A stretch of DNA of 64,000 nucleotides, taken from positions 9,052,001-9,116,000 of the forward strand of contig OX335655.1 in NCBI GenBank assembly GCA_946894095.1, given 5' to 3'. Within the stretch, counting starts at the first letter, position 1, and every line of letters begins with the position of its first letter. The notes below the pieces were generated by a model, which ran no database searches, was not told the DNA's origin, and was given only the letters and a program-made list of their open reading frames with translations. The DNA is from Incurvaria masculella (taxonomy: Eukaryota > Arthropoda > Insecta > Lepidoptera > Incurvariidae). This document shows positions 33,207-44,087 of this stretch, one piece after another. Both the position numbers and the translations under genes were made by a program.

Positions 33207-34346
33207 TTTTATGGAACCTGACATGGATGGCTAATACCACACAACTACCGTTATGATATAAGCCCAACACACCGCATTCCCGAAGGAATTAGATGCCATG
33301 CCTGGACCTTACCTTTATGAGCTCGGCGACATTTAACTGGATGAAAAAGATGGACACTTTTTCATTCCCGCTTCAACCATAGTTCCATCCATGCGTTGGG
33401 ACGAACCCGGTCGGGCTTAAACCCTGCCATATAGTAGGGGAAGGGGACCAACAGTTTTACACGGATTCCGAACCATGGAGCAGCTAGCATTCGTCACGAA
33501 ATGCACTTATCCAACTCAGAAAGATAAAGAAAGTGGTGCATGAACGGGGTGAGTATTTGAACCACGGAGGATAGAGGTAGAGAGGAGATGGTCTAAGCAA
33601 ACTGGGTCTGTGTCCACCAAGTGGGTCGCTACGTCACAGCCCACGTGATAAAGAAGGCGTGGCTTAGCGACATTCGCGACATGGCGCTGGCGGTGTTAGG
33701 TTGTGGGACAATATTATGGTCTGCGGCGCAATTTTCGGCGAACAGTCGATTACACGATGAGATTTTGTGTAAAATGTTGCAAACACTACACAGGACAAAA
33801 TAATCTAAAGTTTGTAGGTGGAATTACTTTTTATTTGTCAGTAAATCACCTCATATTTTATAATTTGAGTCAATATTCGAGCATTGTATCGATGTATCGC
33901 TCTTGCTATGTGCCGATAGATGGCGCGCAATTATTTTCATTTTACGGTAAGAAGTGTTGATCTCATGATGCAAATTTTAATGACTTTTTAAAATAAAATT
34001 ATTTGAATCCGCGCGAAGGCATAGATTTAAATTTCTAAGGTTTTTTATAGAAAAAACACTTTGTAATTTTAAAAGGCGCCATCTAGTTGTAGTCTTGTAA
34101 CCACTAAGAATAGCTCTTTAGCTGCTACCAGAATATCGATTGTTCCGGTAGATGGATTTCGCAAAAATGGGCGGTGCATGACCCCACCATGAAGCGATTT
34201 TCCCCCCGCTTCCCCGCACAGTGTCACGCTGCGATCCTTAGTAATAGGAGTTAAAAACATCTCCTCTCTCCTTCTATCCTCCGTGATTTGAACCCAACCC
34301 TCTGGTATGCTAGGCAAGTCCCCGCGCCACTAGGCTTCGAGCCGAG
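33207..34346 (-). mobile_element. SINE (family B), minus copy split by a DNA transposon
   Basis: Body and linker lie at 33207-33562. The head resumes at 34286-34346 (on the minus strand TCGAAGCCTAGTGGCGCGGG and the B-box GGGTTCAAAT). The two parts are separated by the hAT-like element, whose 8-bp target is the B-box. The SINE's 5' end lies about 30 bp before the exon 2 acceptor. Confidence 0.85.
33563..34285. mobile_element. non-autonomous hAT-like element in the SINE B-box
   Basis: 723 bp bounded by terminal inverted repeats of 28 bp (26 matches): CACGGAGGATAGAGGTAGAG at the left and its partner ending TTCTATCCTCCGTG. A perfect 8-bp target duplication, ATTTGAAC, lies at 33555-33562 and 34286-34293. 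The 8-bp duplication and CA-starting ends are typical of hAT transposons. There is no transposase; the 82-codon minus frame and 60-codon plus frame show no domain. Confidence 0.85.
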
Positions 34347-34373
34347 CACTAATGATGCGCGACGTTCCCGCAG

Positions 34374-34628
34374 CGTCGGCAACAGCTCGAAGGAGTACGA
34401 GCAGTCGGCGGGCGCGGGCGAGGCGAGCTCCGGGCGGACGACGCAGCCGCCGCCGCCGCCCTCCGCCGCGCCCCCGCACGACGCCTACGAGGACCTGCAG
34501 CGCGAGCTGCGCCTGCTGCTGGCGGACCGCGCGCGCGAGTCGCCCGTGCTGGTGCCGCCGCACCGCGACCGCAACGCGCTGCGCGCCGAGAACCCCACCG
34601 TCGCCGAGCTCGCGGAACTCGAACCCGG
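34374..34628 (+). CDS. FAM20C: FAM20C/CG31145-like kinase, second exon (stem region)
   Basis: A 255-nt GC-rich exon with high third-position GC, in contrast to the AT-rich surroundings. The acceptor is CTAAT (branch-point-like, 34349) then TTCCCGCAG ending at 34373; the donor is GTGAGC at 34629. Both ends are phase 2, fitting the exons before and after. The product reads VGNSSKEYEQ, a Ser/Gly/Ala-rich linker with a run of prolines, then DAYEDLQRELRLLLADRA and a segment ending in ENPTVAELAELEP. NSS is a possible N-glycosylation site, as expected for a lumenal stem. This stem region is poorly conserved in the family, so the call rests on codon use, splice phase and position rather than a domain. 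The tRNA-like head of a SINE ends about 30 bp upstream, so the acceptor has almost no pyrimidine tract. Confidence 0.75.
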
Positions 34629-34676
34629 GTGAGCTTCTAATCAACTCGAACCAACAACGATAATGAATGATTATAC

Positions 34677-34930
34677 TTTTAGGGTTCCGTACCCAAAGGT
34701 TGCCAACGGAACCCTATTGCTAAGCTTTCACTGTACGTCCGTCTGTGTATCTCATGAACTGTAACAGGTCGGCAGCTGAAATTTTCACAGAGTATGTATT
34801 TATTTTGCCGCTATAACAACAAATCGTTAAAATTAAAAATATCCCCCCCCATACAAAAAACCTAAATCTTGTCCGATGGTCCGGAACCCTTCGTGTTCGA
34901 GTCCGACTTGTATTTTGCCGGTTTTTCGTA
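34677..34930 (-). mobile_element. dispersed repeat D, inverted copy
   Basis: TTTTAGGGTTCCGTACCCAA to GAGTCCGACTTG then GCCGGTTTTTC. It begins about 50 bp after the exon 2 donor. Confidence 0.85.
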
Positions 34931-34936
34931 CAAAGC

Positions 34937-35262
34937 AGGCACGTCGCTTATTCCTAGGTTTGTGATACATAGATAACCGACCGTGAATGTTCAATCTTTG
35001 CAGTCAATGTCCGCAACGCAGATGAAGCGTTAAATAAAAATATGTAGGTATAATCTTAAACACTGTGTTAGTAGGAGACATTCATTATGGAAGGAGACAC
35101 TGTAGGAGAATTCCAAATGATGGGTTTACAGCAGGAATTGACATAAATAGACGCAATACCCGCCTTGTCGTATATTCGTAAAGTGGTTCTTTTTAGTGGA
35201 CTATTTCTTTAATTTATGTGTCCTTGCTTCACGGTCGATTATACATCCATACATATCATATT
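34937..35262 (+). repeat. dispersed repeat H, longest copy
   Basis: Left end CACGTCGCTTATTCC and AACCGACCGTGAA; middle ATAATCTTAAACACTGTGTT and GGAGAATTCCAAATGATGG; right end GTCCTTGCTTCACGGTCGAT and TATACATCCATACATATCAT. The ends are partly inverted copies of each other. Confidence 0.65.
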
Positions 35263-35964
35263 CCTTGAAACAACGTTCGTGTCGTTACGCTTACCGTTGA
35301 AGAAAATAACCAATATTTTTAAAGGGAATAAAGTTAACTTTATTATGGTTTCCGAAGGGGGATTTACCGCAATAAGACTACGTGAGTTACGTGACGATTG
35401 TGTAAGATAGCAATTTCCTTCCCACGCTTACAATACGTCTTGTCATAGAAATTACCATGCCTCAGAATTCAATTTCAAGATATCTTTGTTCATACCAAAA
35501 GTCTACCTGTCATCTTTATGATGAGACCTCTGGACATTTCTTATCTTGCATAATATCTTTCACTCGTGGAAATATCCTGATTTGAACGAAAATTATCTTT
35601 AGGATGAAAACAAGATAAGCAACGTTCAAATAATACCTACCCGTTTGTAGGTCACATTGTAGCATTATCTAAATAAATAGACACGCGTGCGATAGCTTTA
35701 AATTTAACCTTTCACTCATTATTGCAATGTTGCATCAACTGGTTACAATCAGAAACAGTCATCTCCGTTCATAGCAGTCATATCGGTTCGTTTTGATTGG
35801 ACACGAATCCTGAGTGTATCCGAAGATTTTCTTAAAACGTAGGTCGGTGCAGGGAGCAGGTTCGGTATCTGCCCTGCCCGCATATCTAAATGGTTAAGCG
35901 GGTCGCCATTCTATCTGCAATCTTCCGTTCCGTTGTCCGGTGCCTCTTTATCGAGATATACTTA

Positions 35965-36155
35965 CTGTAGGCATATTCTTGGTATTCCGTTCTGAGGATT
36001 CAGGAGTCTTTCACTCAAAAAAATACTTATATGGCGGTTGTAAAAGTTTCTCGAAATAAAGTTTCCGCAGTATTTCAATGAATTAAAGAGATTTCTGTCG
36101 ATAAACTCGCTTTCACAACCTCTATATAAGCGATTTTCTCGACGGAAAGAAGACA
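35965..36155. repeat. foldback repeat J, copy
   Basis: CATATTCTTGGTATTCCGTT, ATATGGCGGTTGTAAAAG, and at the right AAGCGATTTTCTCGACGGAA. Diverged. Confidence 0.5.
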
Positions 36156-36187
36156 TTTTAAGACGCGTGCGCCACGGATCATTCATC

Positions 36188-36602
36188 TTTTTAACGGACT
36201 TCAAAAAAGGAGGAGGTTATCAATTATCTGTATGTTTTTTTTTATGTTTGTTACCTCATAACTTTTGCCTGGGTGAACCGATTTTGATGATTATTTTTTT
36301 AAATGATAGCTAGTGCCCACCATTTGGTTAAGTTCTGACAATGATATCCATGAGAAAATCATAAAAGTCTTAAATTTGTATTAAGATGTGCGCGACAAAT
36401 GGACGAATAACCCAATATAACGCCAACCGATTTCGGTGATTCTTTTTTTATTGGAAAGGACGTGTACAAATTAGTAAGTCACTAAATCACTAAAAATAAA
36501 CAAATACTCAAAAAATAAGAAAAATCGTAACTACAAAAATGGAAATTATTTTTTACTTTTTAGTGCTTTTTCTTTGAAGTCGGTTATTTTTTTTGTTAAT
36601 TT
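36188..36602 (+). repeat. dispersed repeat E, near full length
   Basis: It starts TTAACGGACTTCAAAAAAGG and contains GGGTGAACCGATTTTGATGA and CGCCAACCGATTTCGGTGAT. It ends CTTTGAAGTCGGTTATTTTT, so both ends carry GACTTCAAAG-type inverted termini. Confidence 0.75.
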
Positions 36603-38007
36603 TTTTTTGTTTTCATTGACAATATTCAATTTCCCAAAATATTTGGCATTAAGAAAATCACACTCGAATATATGTTTCAAAAAGTTGTATGTTCTCTAGA
36701 AAAAGGAAGGAAAAGTGGCATGCATTCGTTATCGTGAATCAGCCGTATGGATAACGAGTGCATATATGTAATAGTATCTTTGTCACCGCGCGCGAATGTG
36801 CTCTAAAAATGCGTTTTCGACTATGTTAGCGGGCATGTACGTTGATGTAGGGTCGGTAGTTTTAGAAAATTGGAGACAGCGGGACTCATAACAGGTGGTT
36901 TCCTTGTCTTCAACCTATACATATGTCATGGGGTGGTTCTCTATGAACCGAGAATTTCGTATGAATCCCGTCATACTTTACGTTGATGCGACGGACAATC
37001 GCGACTTTATGACGGCCTCGGCCGTATCGCGACCTAAAACTCCTCTAACCCTTACTTTTCGTTATGTTTTATTACAAGTGGGCCTTAATAAAACGGGGCC
37101 GGTCGTATCAAACTGATTTTATGCTAAATTGCGCCATGCTTTTAGATTTCGGTGACTCCGAGACGATTCAGCTTTAGTAAAATGTATTGTCTCTTGAATG
37201 TATTTTCTTTTATCCGGGACTGACTCGCACAGACGACAACCATAAACAGCCTCTGTCAATTTCAACTTCCAAACGAGGTGCCATGCCGGCTTTGAGGCGG
37301 ACAAGGCGGATTTTGGCTTGTTAGCCAAAGTCGTTTGTACAATTTTCAGTTATAAAGAGGTTTCTATAAAACAATGTAAACCTATATATAGATGTAATAA
37401 TCAGTAATAATCACTAAATTTTATATTAGAAATATTAGAATGGAACATTTTCGGAATAGACTACAACTTCGGGAATAAGAAATACTTAATAATTCTCACT
37501 TTTAATTGCCGTCCCAATAAAAACTGATGACGAGAAAAACGAATAGATTACATATTTAAATTCTAAATGTCTTAAAAGTCAGGTACAAAAAACTTCTATC
37601 AATTAATTCATTGAATTATTTTAATTTGGAAATTAAAATAACTCTATTTTCCCAAACATTTGTATTGACTTACAAAATGTTTCCACACATGTAGAGCTTA
37701 TGTTTAGTTTATTTTATTTTAAACATTAAAACCTTAACCTTCTTGAATCCCGTACTCGAAATTAGAAAGAGACCTATCTCTTCTAATTTAGATCTATTCC
37801 CTTTATATTAATGATAATTAATGATTACATATTGCGCAACGAGAGCAAATAAAGTCGATCGGAAATAAAACTCGAAAAATCGCGACAGTGAAAAATCTGT
37901 GCAATCATTGCGAGAACATAAAGTGGTGTAATTACCGTCTGTATACTTGGAAGTTTTGCAGGCGGTTCGCTCGCCCCTTGAAGTGAGTAGGGGTCGGGGT
38001 CTGTACT

Positions 38008-39218
38008 CTGAGATAAGTAGTCGTAACCGAAACTAAGGCTGAGATAAATAGTCGTAACCGAAACTAAGGCTGAAATAAATAGTCGTAACCGAAACTAAGG
38101 CTGAAATAAATAGTCGTAACCGAAACTAAGGCTGAGATAAATAGTCGTAACCGAAACTAAGGCTGAAATAAATAGTCGTAACCGAAACTAAGGCTGAGAT
38201 AAATAGTCGTAACCGAAACTAAGGCTGAGATAAATAGTCGTAACCGAAACTAAGGCTGAAATAAATAGTCGAAACCGAAACTAAGGCTGAAATAAATAGT
38301 CGTAACCGAAACTAAGGCTGAGATAAATAGTCGTAACCGAAACTAAGGCTGAAATAAATAGTCGTAACCGAAACTAAGGCTGAGATAAATAGTCGTAACC
38401 GAAACTAAGGCTGAAATAAATAGTCGTAACCGAAACTAAGGCTGAGATAAATAGTCGTAACCGAAACTAAGGCTGAGATAAATAGTCGTAACCGAAACTA
38501 AGGCTGAAATAAATAGTCGAAACCGAAACTAAGGCTGAAATAAATAGTCGTAACCGAAACTAAGGCTGAGATAAATAGTCGTAACCGAAACTAAGGCTGA
38601 AATAAATAGTCGTAACCGAAACTAAGGCTGAGATAAATAGTCGTAACCGAAACTAAGGCTGAGATAAATAGTCGTAACCGAAACTAAGGCTGAAATAAAT
38701 AGTCGTAACCGAAACTAAGGCTGAGATAAATAGTCGTAACCGAAACTAAGGCTGAAATAAATAGTCGTAACCGAAACTAAGGCTGAAATAAATAGTCGTA
38801 ACCGAAACTAAGGCTGAGATAAATAGTCGTAACCGAAACTAAGGCTGAAATAAATAGTCGTAACCGAAACTAAGGCTGAGATAAATAGTCGTAACCGAAA
38901 CTAAGGCTGAGATAAATAGTCGTAACCGAAACTAAGGCTGAAATAAATAGTCGTAACCGAAACTAAGGCTGAGATAAATAGTCGTAACCGAAACTAAGGC
39001 TGAAATAATTAGTCTTAACCGAAACTAAGGCTGAGATAAATAGTCGTAACCGAAACTAAGGCTGAAATAAATAGTCGTAACCGAAACTAAGGCTGAGATA
39101 AATAGTCGTAACCGAAACTAAGGCTGAGATAAATAGTCGTAACCGAAACTAAGGCTGAGATAAATAGTCGCAACCGAAACTAAGGCTGAGATAAATAGTC
39201 TTAACAGAAACTAAGACT
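38008..39218. repeat. 31-bp minisatellite, about 39 units with higher-order pattern
   Basis: Tandem units that start GCTGAGATAAATAGTCGTAA and continue CCGAAACTAAG, with almost no divergence except a G/A switch (GAGATA or GAAATA). The G and A unit types alternate non-randomly. A rare variant (GTCGAAACC) occurs twice, exactly 248 bp (8 units) apart, at 38271 and 38519. Edge units are more degenerate, as in arrays that turn over from the centre. Confidence 0.97.
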
Positions 39219-39529
39219 CAGTAGTACTCTTTAAATCGCCAGAAAAAAACAAATTGCTATATTTGAACGATTATTTAATATTACATAAAGTAAGTGGTAA
39301 CGTCTTAAGTATTCATAATAAGATTAAAAGACATAAATAATTTATTGGTGATTTTAAGTTTTGTAAATTTCTATCACATCGTCAAATTTCAAAGGTTATC
39401 TATATTAAAGCATTTTGTTTTTACTTTCAAAACCTGATTACAATCCTTCAAGGTACATAGATGTCGTTGTATGACGTCAAATTAATAGAGATGATAGAGA
39501 TAACATTATCAATTTTGAATAAGGTCCTG

Positions 39530-39720
39530 TGTGTTCGATGGTGCAGTGAGGCTGAGGTCGGCCGCGGCAGATAGCGTCGCGCGGGACATTACGCCGACAA
39601 ATTCCGCCCAATACGCTTCTCGCCCATGCGCTGCCGCCACCCGCCCCGCCTCGCGTCGCCGCCCTACAGGCAATTAGATGGCGCAGGCGATGCAACTCAT
39701 TACTTACGCTCTAATGGCCG
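39530..39720. promoter_or_regulatory. GC-rich intronic island, candidate conserved element
   Basis: Single-copy in this window. It contains GGCCGCGGCAGATAGCGTCG, CCCGCCCCGCCTCGCGTCGC and a CAATTAG homeodomain-type core. No frame is convincing. Candidate enhancer by composition only. Confidence 0.3.
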
Positions 39721-40284
39721 CTTCTCCTTACTGACTTTTTCATCAATTTATTGACCTCTTCGTACTTTCAATTTTGGCTGAATAACTAATTTCTGAGTTT
39801 TAAACAAACCCACAACCGTGAGTAAACCTATTGGATAATGAGGATTCCTTTACTTGTACTGTGAGACCATTCTTCTCGCCAAATTGTCATAATTCTAGGT
39901 CAAGGCTATTTGCCTATAGGTTCGGATTTCTGGGCGAGTGTAAACAATATACGGCAGAAATGGCATTATTTTTATCTCTTTGACTTTAAAGCTTGATTTT
40001 TACAGCTTCAAGGGATCGTAGAAATAATAATTGAATACCTCTTGTTTCCGAGAAAAGGGGGTTTGATAGATAGAAAGGGTGACAAGGAAGTGCCTATAAG
40101 GATTTTTTTAAAGAAACGCAACCCTAAAAATAAGAATTTACTACTGTAATTATAAAATATTCTATAGTATTTCCAAATGTATTAAAAATCTGTCGAGATA
40201 CAACTAATTGACATCAACTGTATTGCCAGAGCGTAATTTAGGTTTATATTATTTATTGCCTCAGAATTTTAAATTGATTACGAA

Positions 40285-40670
40285 CGCGTCCCGCGAAATC
40301 GTTCCACCAAAACCAATTAAGCTCCACTTATACAATCATTAAAGACATCGCCGGCGAGAGCACTCGAGCCTCCGCAAAAATACAGATGTAAAATTAACAG
40401 AACAAATGAAGCTCGCCCGATCGCACCGCGCACCGCCTCGCCCGCCATTGTTTTGAGTGGGCTTTCTGCTCGATAATAATTACTTCGTTCAAATAGAATC
40501 CGGCGCGATTGTTCCACAACAATCAACCGCCCCCGAGGACCGAGCATTTGGAGCGATGCGAAAAATGCCGCCAACTCGAGCGCGTTGTTTATTAACCAAT
40601 AATAAGTGCTTGCGCCAGGAGGTTGTACTTGTGACGAGGACTTTCTCTGGCAGTTCGGAAAATTAATAGA
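40285..40670. promoter_or_regulatory. GC-rich intronic island with transcription-factor-like motifs
   Basis: Not repeated in the window. It has CCAATTAAGC, ATTGTTTTG, TAATAATTACTTC, ACAACAATCAA (Sox-like) and TTGTTTATTAACC (forkhead-like). The 85-codon minus frame has a hydrophobic stretch but no other support. Candidate enhancer. Confidence 0.3.
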
Positions 40671-41009
40671 ATGAGGCTACATAGTATTTTTATTTTCAAC
40701 CGTTATATTATTGTATGATACTCCAAGGCTGGAGTGCACAATCTCTGGTTCGTATTAAGTTATGGTGGTTATGGATCTTCCTTCTTCAGGCGATACATAA
40801 GGACGGATATGTTTTAATTTCAAAATGATCACTTACCAAATATTGTGCACTACACGCTAAATCGCAAGTAAATTGAATATATTTGTCGTCTAAGTCATTA
40901 AAAATAAAAATGTGTGTTTTATGATTAAATAATAAAATATATAATTATTTTCTTGTGTTCCCGAGAAATAAATGGGGCTGTCATTTTAATAAAAAAACAA
41001 ATTTAACAA

Positions 41010-41290
41010 AAAAAAATAACCGACTTCAAAGGAAAAGCACTAAAAAGTAAAAAATAATGTTCATTTTTGTAGTTACGATTTCTGTTATTTTTTGAGTCGG
41101 CGTCAGCCGGGCACGCGCTGCGCCAATCAAGAGAACCTAACCTAATCTAACCTAACCTAACCTAACCTAACCTAACCTTGGCTGACACCGACTCAAAAAA
41201 TAACAGAAATCGTAACTACAAAAATGAACATTATTTTTTACTTTTTAGTGCTTTTCCTTTGAAGTCGGTTATTTTTTTTGTTAATTTTTT
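41010..41290. repeat. foldback with a telomere-like (CCTAA)n loop
   Basis: Arms of about 95 bp, nearly perfect inverted copies (ATAACCGACTTCAAAGGAAA ... GAGTCGGCGTCAGCC and GGCTGACACCGACTC ... TTTCCTTTGAAGTCGGTTAT), belong to repeat E ends. The loop (about 41105-41178) carries GGGCACGCGCTGCGCC and then about nine CCTAA units. This is the insect telomere motif TTAGG read on the other strand. Confidence 0.9.
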
Positions 41291-41655
41291 TTTTTTATTT
41301 GTTAATTTTTAGTGAATCTGAAGTAAACTTACTAATTTGTACACGTCCTTTCCAATAAAAAAAGAATCACCGAAATCGGTTGGCGTTATATTGAGTTATT
41401 CGTCCATTTGTCGCGCACATCTTAATACAAATTTAAGACTTTTATGATTTTCTCATGGATATCATTGTCAGAACTTAACCAAATTGACCACTTGGGAAGC
41501 ACTAGCTATCATTTAAAAAAATAATCATCAAAATCGGTTCACCCAGGAAAAAGTTATGAGGTAACAAACATAAAAAAAAAAACAAAAAAAACAAAAAAAA
41601 AACATACAGACGAATTGATAACCTCCTCCTTTTTTTGAAGTCGGTTAAAAATAAG
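41291..41655 (-). repeat. dispersed repeat E, inverted body
   Basis: The remaining body of repeat E next to the foldback (AATCACCGAAATCGGTTGGC, ATCAAAATCGGTTCACCCAG), ending CTCCTCCTTTTTTTGAAGTC. An A-rich run (41570-41605) lies near the end. Confidence 0.78.
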
Positions 41656-42228
41656 AGTATGTAGTTTAAAAGTAAATGTCCACTGACTGCAAGCCCTTTG
41701 AAAAACATCAAACCGAGCAATAAACATTCGATTTATTATATTAGTAGCAGTAGTAAATCAGTTTCTTTATTTGAAAAGTTTAAATATTTTTTGTAAACAA
41801 AACTACGAAAGTAGAAAACACTGCTGAGGAAGTTTATAAGAAAATGAATATTTTTGTGAACTCCATCAATAACGCTAATAAAGTCTATTCATTCCCGCAT
41901 GAAAATTTAATTAAATGTAAAAAATATGATTACTAATATTCTTACAAGGAATATCATCATGGTAGATTGATTGAGTCATGTCCAGTCAATTCATTTCTGA
42001 CGACGACACTGTCGGAAGTCTTTTAGGTCTCAACGAAAGAAAATAATCTAGTAACATGAAAATCCATTTCTATTTCCATTTATTCAAACGTATGGTAGTA
42101 AAACTACACCTAGGGTCTCTTCCACCAAGTACTGATTAGTTTAATCCTCACATGAAAGGACATTTCTTACCATCTTGCAATCAAACCAGTATAAGATGTC
42201 AGCACTTTAGTAATAAAATCCCTTTAGC

Positions 42229-42284
42229 ATGATTGATCTTTCAGAAACTTCAGATACTAGTAAACTTTCTGAAAGATCAATCAT
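42229..42284. other. perfect 19-bp stem hairpin
   Basis: ATGATTGATCTTTCAGAAA (42229-42247) pairs without mismatch with TTTCTGAAAGATCAATCAT (42266-42284) around an 18-nt loop. A third partial copy, ATCTTTCAGAAAGTT, follows at once. It could be a small foldback or an RNA hairpin; no miRNA precursor is claimed. Confidence 0.75.
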
Positions 42285-42574
42285 CTTTCAGAAAGTTCAC
42301 TAGTATATAGGTTATGATCATGTTTCGTCCACATATATGCTAATATACAAATATGCATAATTACCTAAATGCTGCTCCCACTGCTTAATCTTAGCAAAAT
42401 ATTTTTTAAGCATTAGCAGAATGAGCTAAATACTATTTTTTTAAAGAAATAAACACGTATAAGTACTACATTAACGTAATCACAAAGAGCTTAAGTAAGG
42501 AACGTTTATTTTGATAATGCAAATTGTTTTTATCGTGATAAATGAAATATTTCAGTTGTTTTAAGTCCGCGTTA

Positions 42575-42840
42575 CGTCGATTCGTGACCTTCGATCGAAG
42601 TCCAAGGAAACCGTTAAACATAAATGTGAGTTGTAACCGCGAATGTCAGCGGCCCGCCCGCTTCCAAACTCTCGCGAATTCTTCTCGCTTTAATGACTTT
42701 CCCTAACGTTTTTCATGTCGGCTGCTTTTAATTAATTTTTCTTCCGAGACATAACATCCACAGTTAAGCGGTATTTAAGGCTGGAGCCTTCTCGCGAAAT
42801 TATAATTTAGTTTCGTGTTGCCAGTTTTGTGGGAAATTTT
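42575..42840. promoter_or_regulatory. single-copy GC-richer island, candidate regulatory element
   Basis: TTCGATCGAAGTCCAAGGAA, GGCCCGCCCGCTTCC, CTTTAATGACTTTCC and TTTTAATTAATTTTTC (homeodomain-like). No repeat match and no frame. Confidence 0.3.
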
Positions 42841-42969
42841 AATTAAGGGCTATTATAGTCATGAACAGTGCTATGGGCATAGGGATTTTTTTGTTTCGTC
42901 TTTGTATTAACATTATATGTGCAGCCGGCACAACAAAAGTTTGGCACGATTAGCGTTATTAGAACAAAA

Positions 42970-43386
42970 GTTTTTTTTAATGGAACCTGACTTGGATGCC
43001 ACACAATTACCGTTATAATATTAGCCCAACACTCCACATTTCCGACGGAATACGGTGGTATGCCAGGACTTTCTCTTTATGAGCACGGTTGGATTTAACT
43101 GGATGGAAAACACTGACAACTTTGCATTGCCGCTTAGACCATAGTTTCAAGTTTCAACCAATGCAGTGGTACCAACCTGGGCGGCCTTAACCCTACCACT
43201 TAGTAGTGGGAATGGAACCTTCAGTTGTACATGGGTTCCAAACCATCAAACAGCTCGTATTTGTAAAGAAATGCACTTATCCAACTCAGAAAGAGAAAAA
43301 AAGTGGTGCTTGACCGGGGCGAGAATTTGAACCCATACCTCTCACATGGAAGGCAAGTCCTCTAGCCCCTAGACCACGAGCTGCAA
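42970..43386 (-). mobile_element. SINE (family B), full-length minus copy
   Basis: On the minus strand: head CAGCTCGTGGTCTAGGGGCT and GGTATGGGTTCAAATTCTCG, linker, body, and a T-run at 42970. About 415 bp. Confidence 0.85.
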
Positions 43387-43419
43387 TTATGATTGCTCAT
43401 TTTATGAGTGTTACCCCAG

Positions 43420-43640
43420 AGGGTTCCCCATGGTATAATAGTATAACATGTAATGGTATAATAATAACTCCCCGGGTGCACAGGCAAATGAGTGATCAAA
43501 TATAACGTTGCGTTGCATTTCGTACCACGCTAACTGGTAAATTTCCGTGTACTTGGCCGAATAACACGCCGTTTGTTTGACAGCGTGGTACGAAATTCAA
43601 CTAAACGTTAGAATTGATCACTCACTTGTAAACCCACAGG
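43420..43640 (+). repeat. dispersed repeat G, long copy with inverted ends
   Basis: CCCCGGGTGCACAGGCAAAT, GAGTGATCAAATATAACGTT, CGTACCACGCTAACTGGTAA, and at the right GCGTGGTACGAAATTCAACT and TGATCACTCACTTG. The end segments are inverted copies, so the family is a foldback. Confidence 0.65.
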
Positions 43641-44087
43641 AATCAAGTGGAGCACGTAATGATCAACCATTTAATTGAGTGTGGAACCGAGTGTGGAACG
43701 CGGCCTATAATGAATTCTATACCCATTATTTTACGGTTCACCTAAGCAAGAGCTCTCCAAACATGGCGCGTGCCAAATCTACATTTCAAATTGGAAGAAA
43801 TTATGCAACAATACATAAAGATCATCCGATCTATATTTTTCTTTACTTTTATAACTGTGGCCGCGGACGTTTCTGGTTGAGTAGCCGTTTTTCAACCCAA
43901 CCTAACCTTGGTTCGAATCCATGGTAAAACTATAATTCTTACTTACCAAGTGTAGATTATCACTTGTTTTTTTGTAATTACCTGTCTCCAGGTACACTTT
44001 TTCTTATTATAAATAACGCCACCTTCAAAATGTATACATATAATATGAACCATTGCAAAACATACTTTAAACAACATAACACATATG

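Larger units (their letters stand above)
24586..34373 (+). other. FAM20C intron 1 (about 9.8 kb)
   Basis: This is the interval between the first and second recognised exons, defined by phase-compatible splice sites. It holds repeats listed separately (SINE pieces at 26.2, 28.9, 31.2, 31.8 and 33.2 kb; TTAA MITE copies at 26.6 and 27.1 kb; RTE LINE ends at 32.4 and 33.1 kb; a hAT-like element at 33.6 kb). In 25080-26230, 27650-28370, 29010-30440 and 30700-31190 I see only AT-rich sequence with no convincing gene, exon or RNA. Confidence 0.7.

Noticed and set aside
34069..34317. 82-codon minus-strand frame within the hAT-like element as a protein
   Set aside because: Starts in SINE sequence, crosses the element's terminal repeat and shows no transposase motif.
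34330..34663. Arg-rich frames on both strands over exon 2 (103-104 codons)
   Set aside because: Shadows of the GC-rich exon in other phases; composition-driven and without a matching exon phase.
38008..39218. A CRISPR array
   Set aside because: Units are directly adjacent without variable spacers and the DNA is animal; it is a minisatellite.
40317..40574. 85-codon minus-strand frame with a hydrophobic segment as a secreted peptide
   Set aside because: The hydrophobic stretch is at residues ~55-75 rather than the N-terminus; no splice or codon-bias support.
41105..41178. A chromosome end (telomere)
   Set aside because: The CCTAA run is only about nine units, lies inside a foldback and is followed by 23 kb of ordinary sequence.
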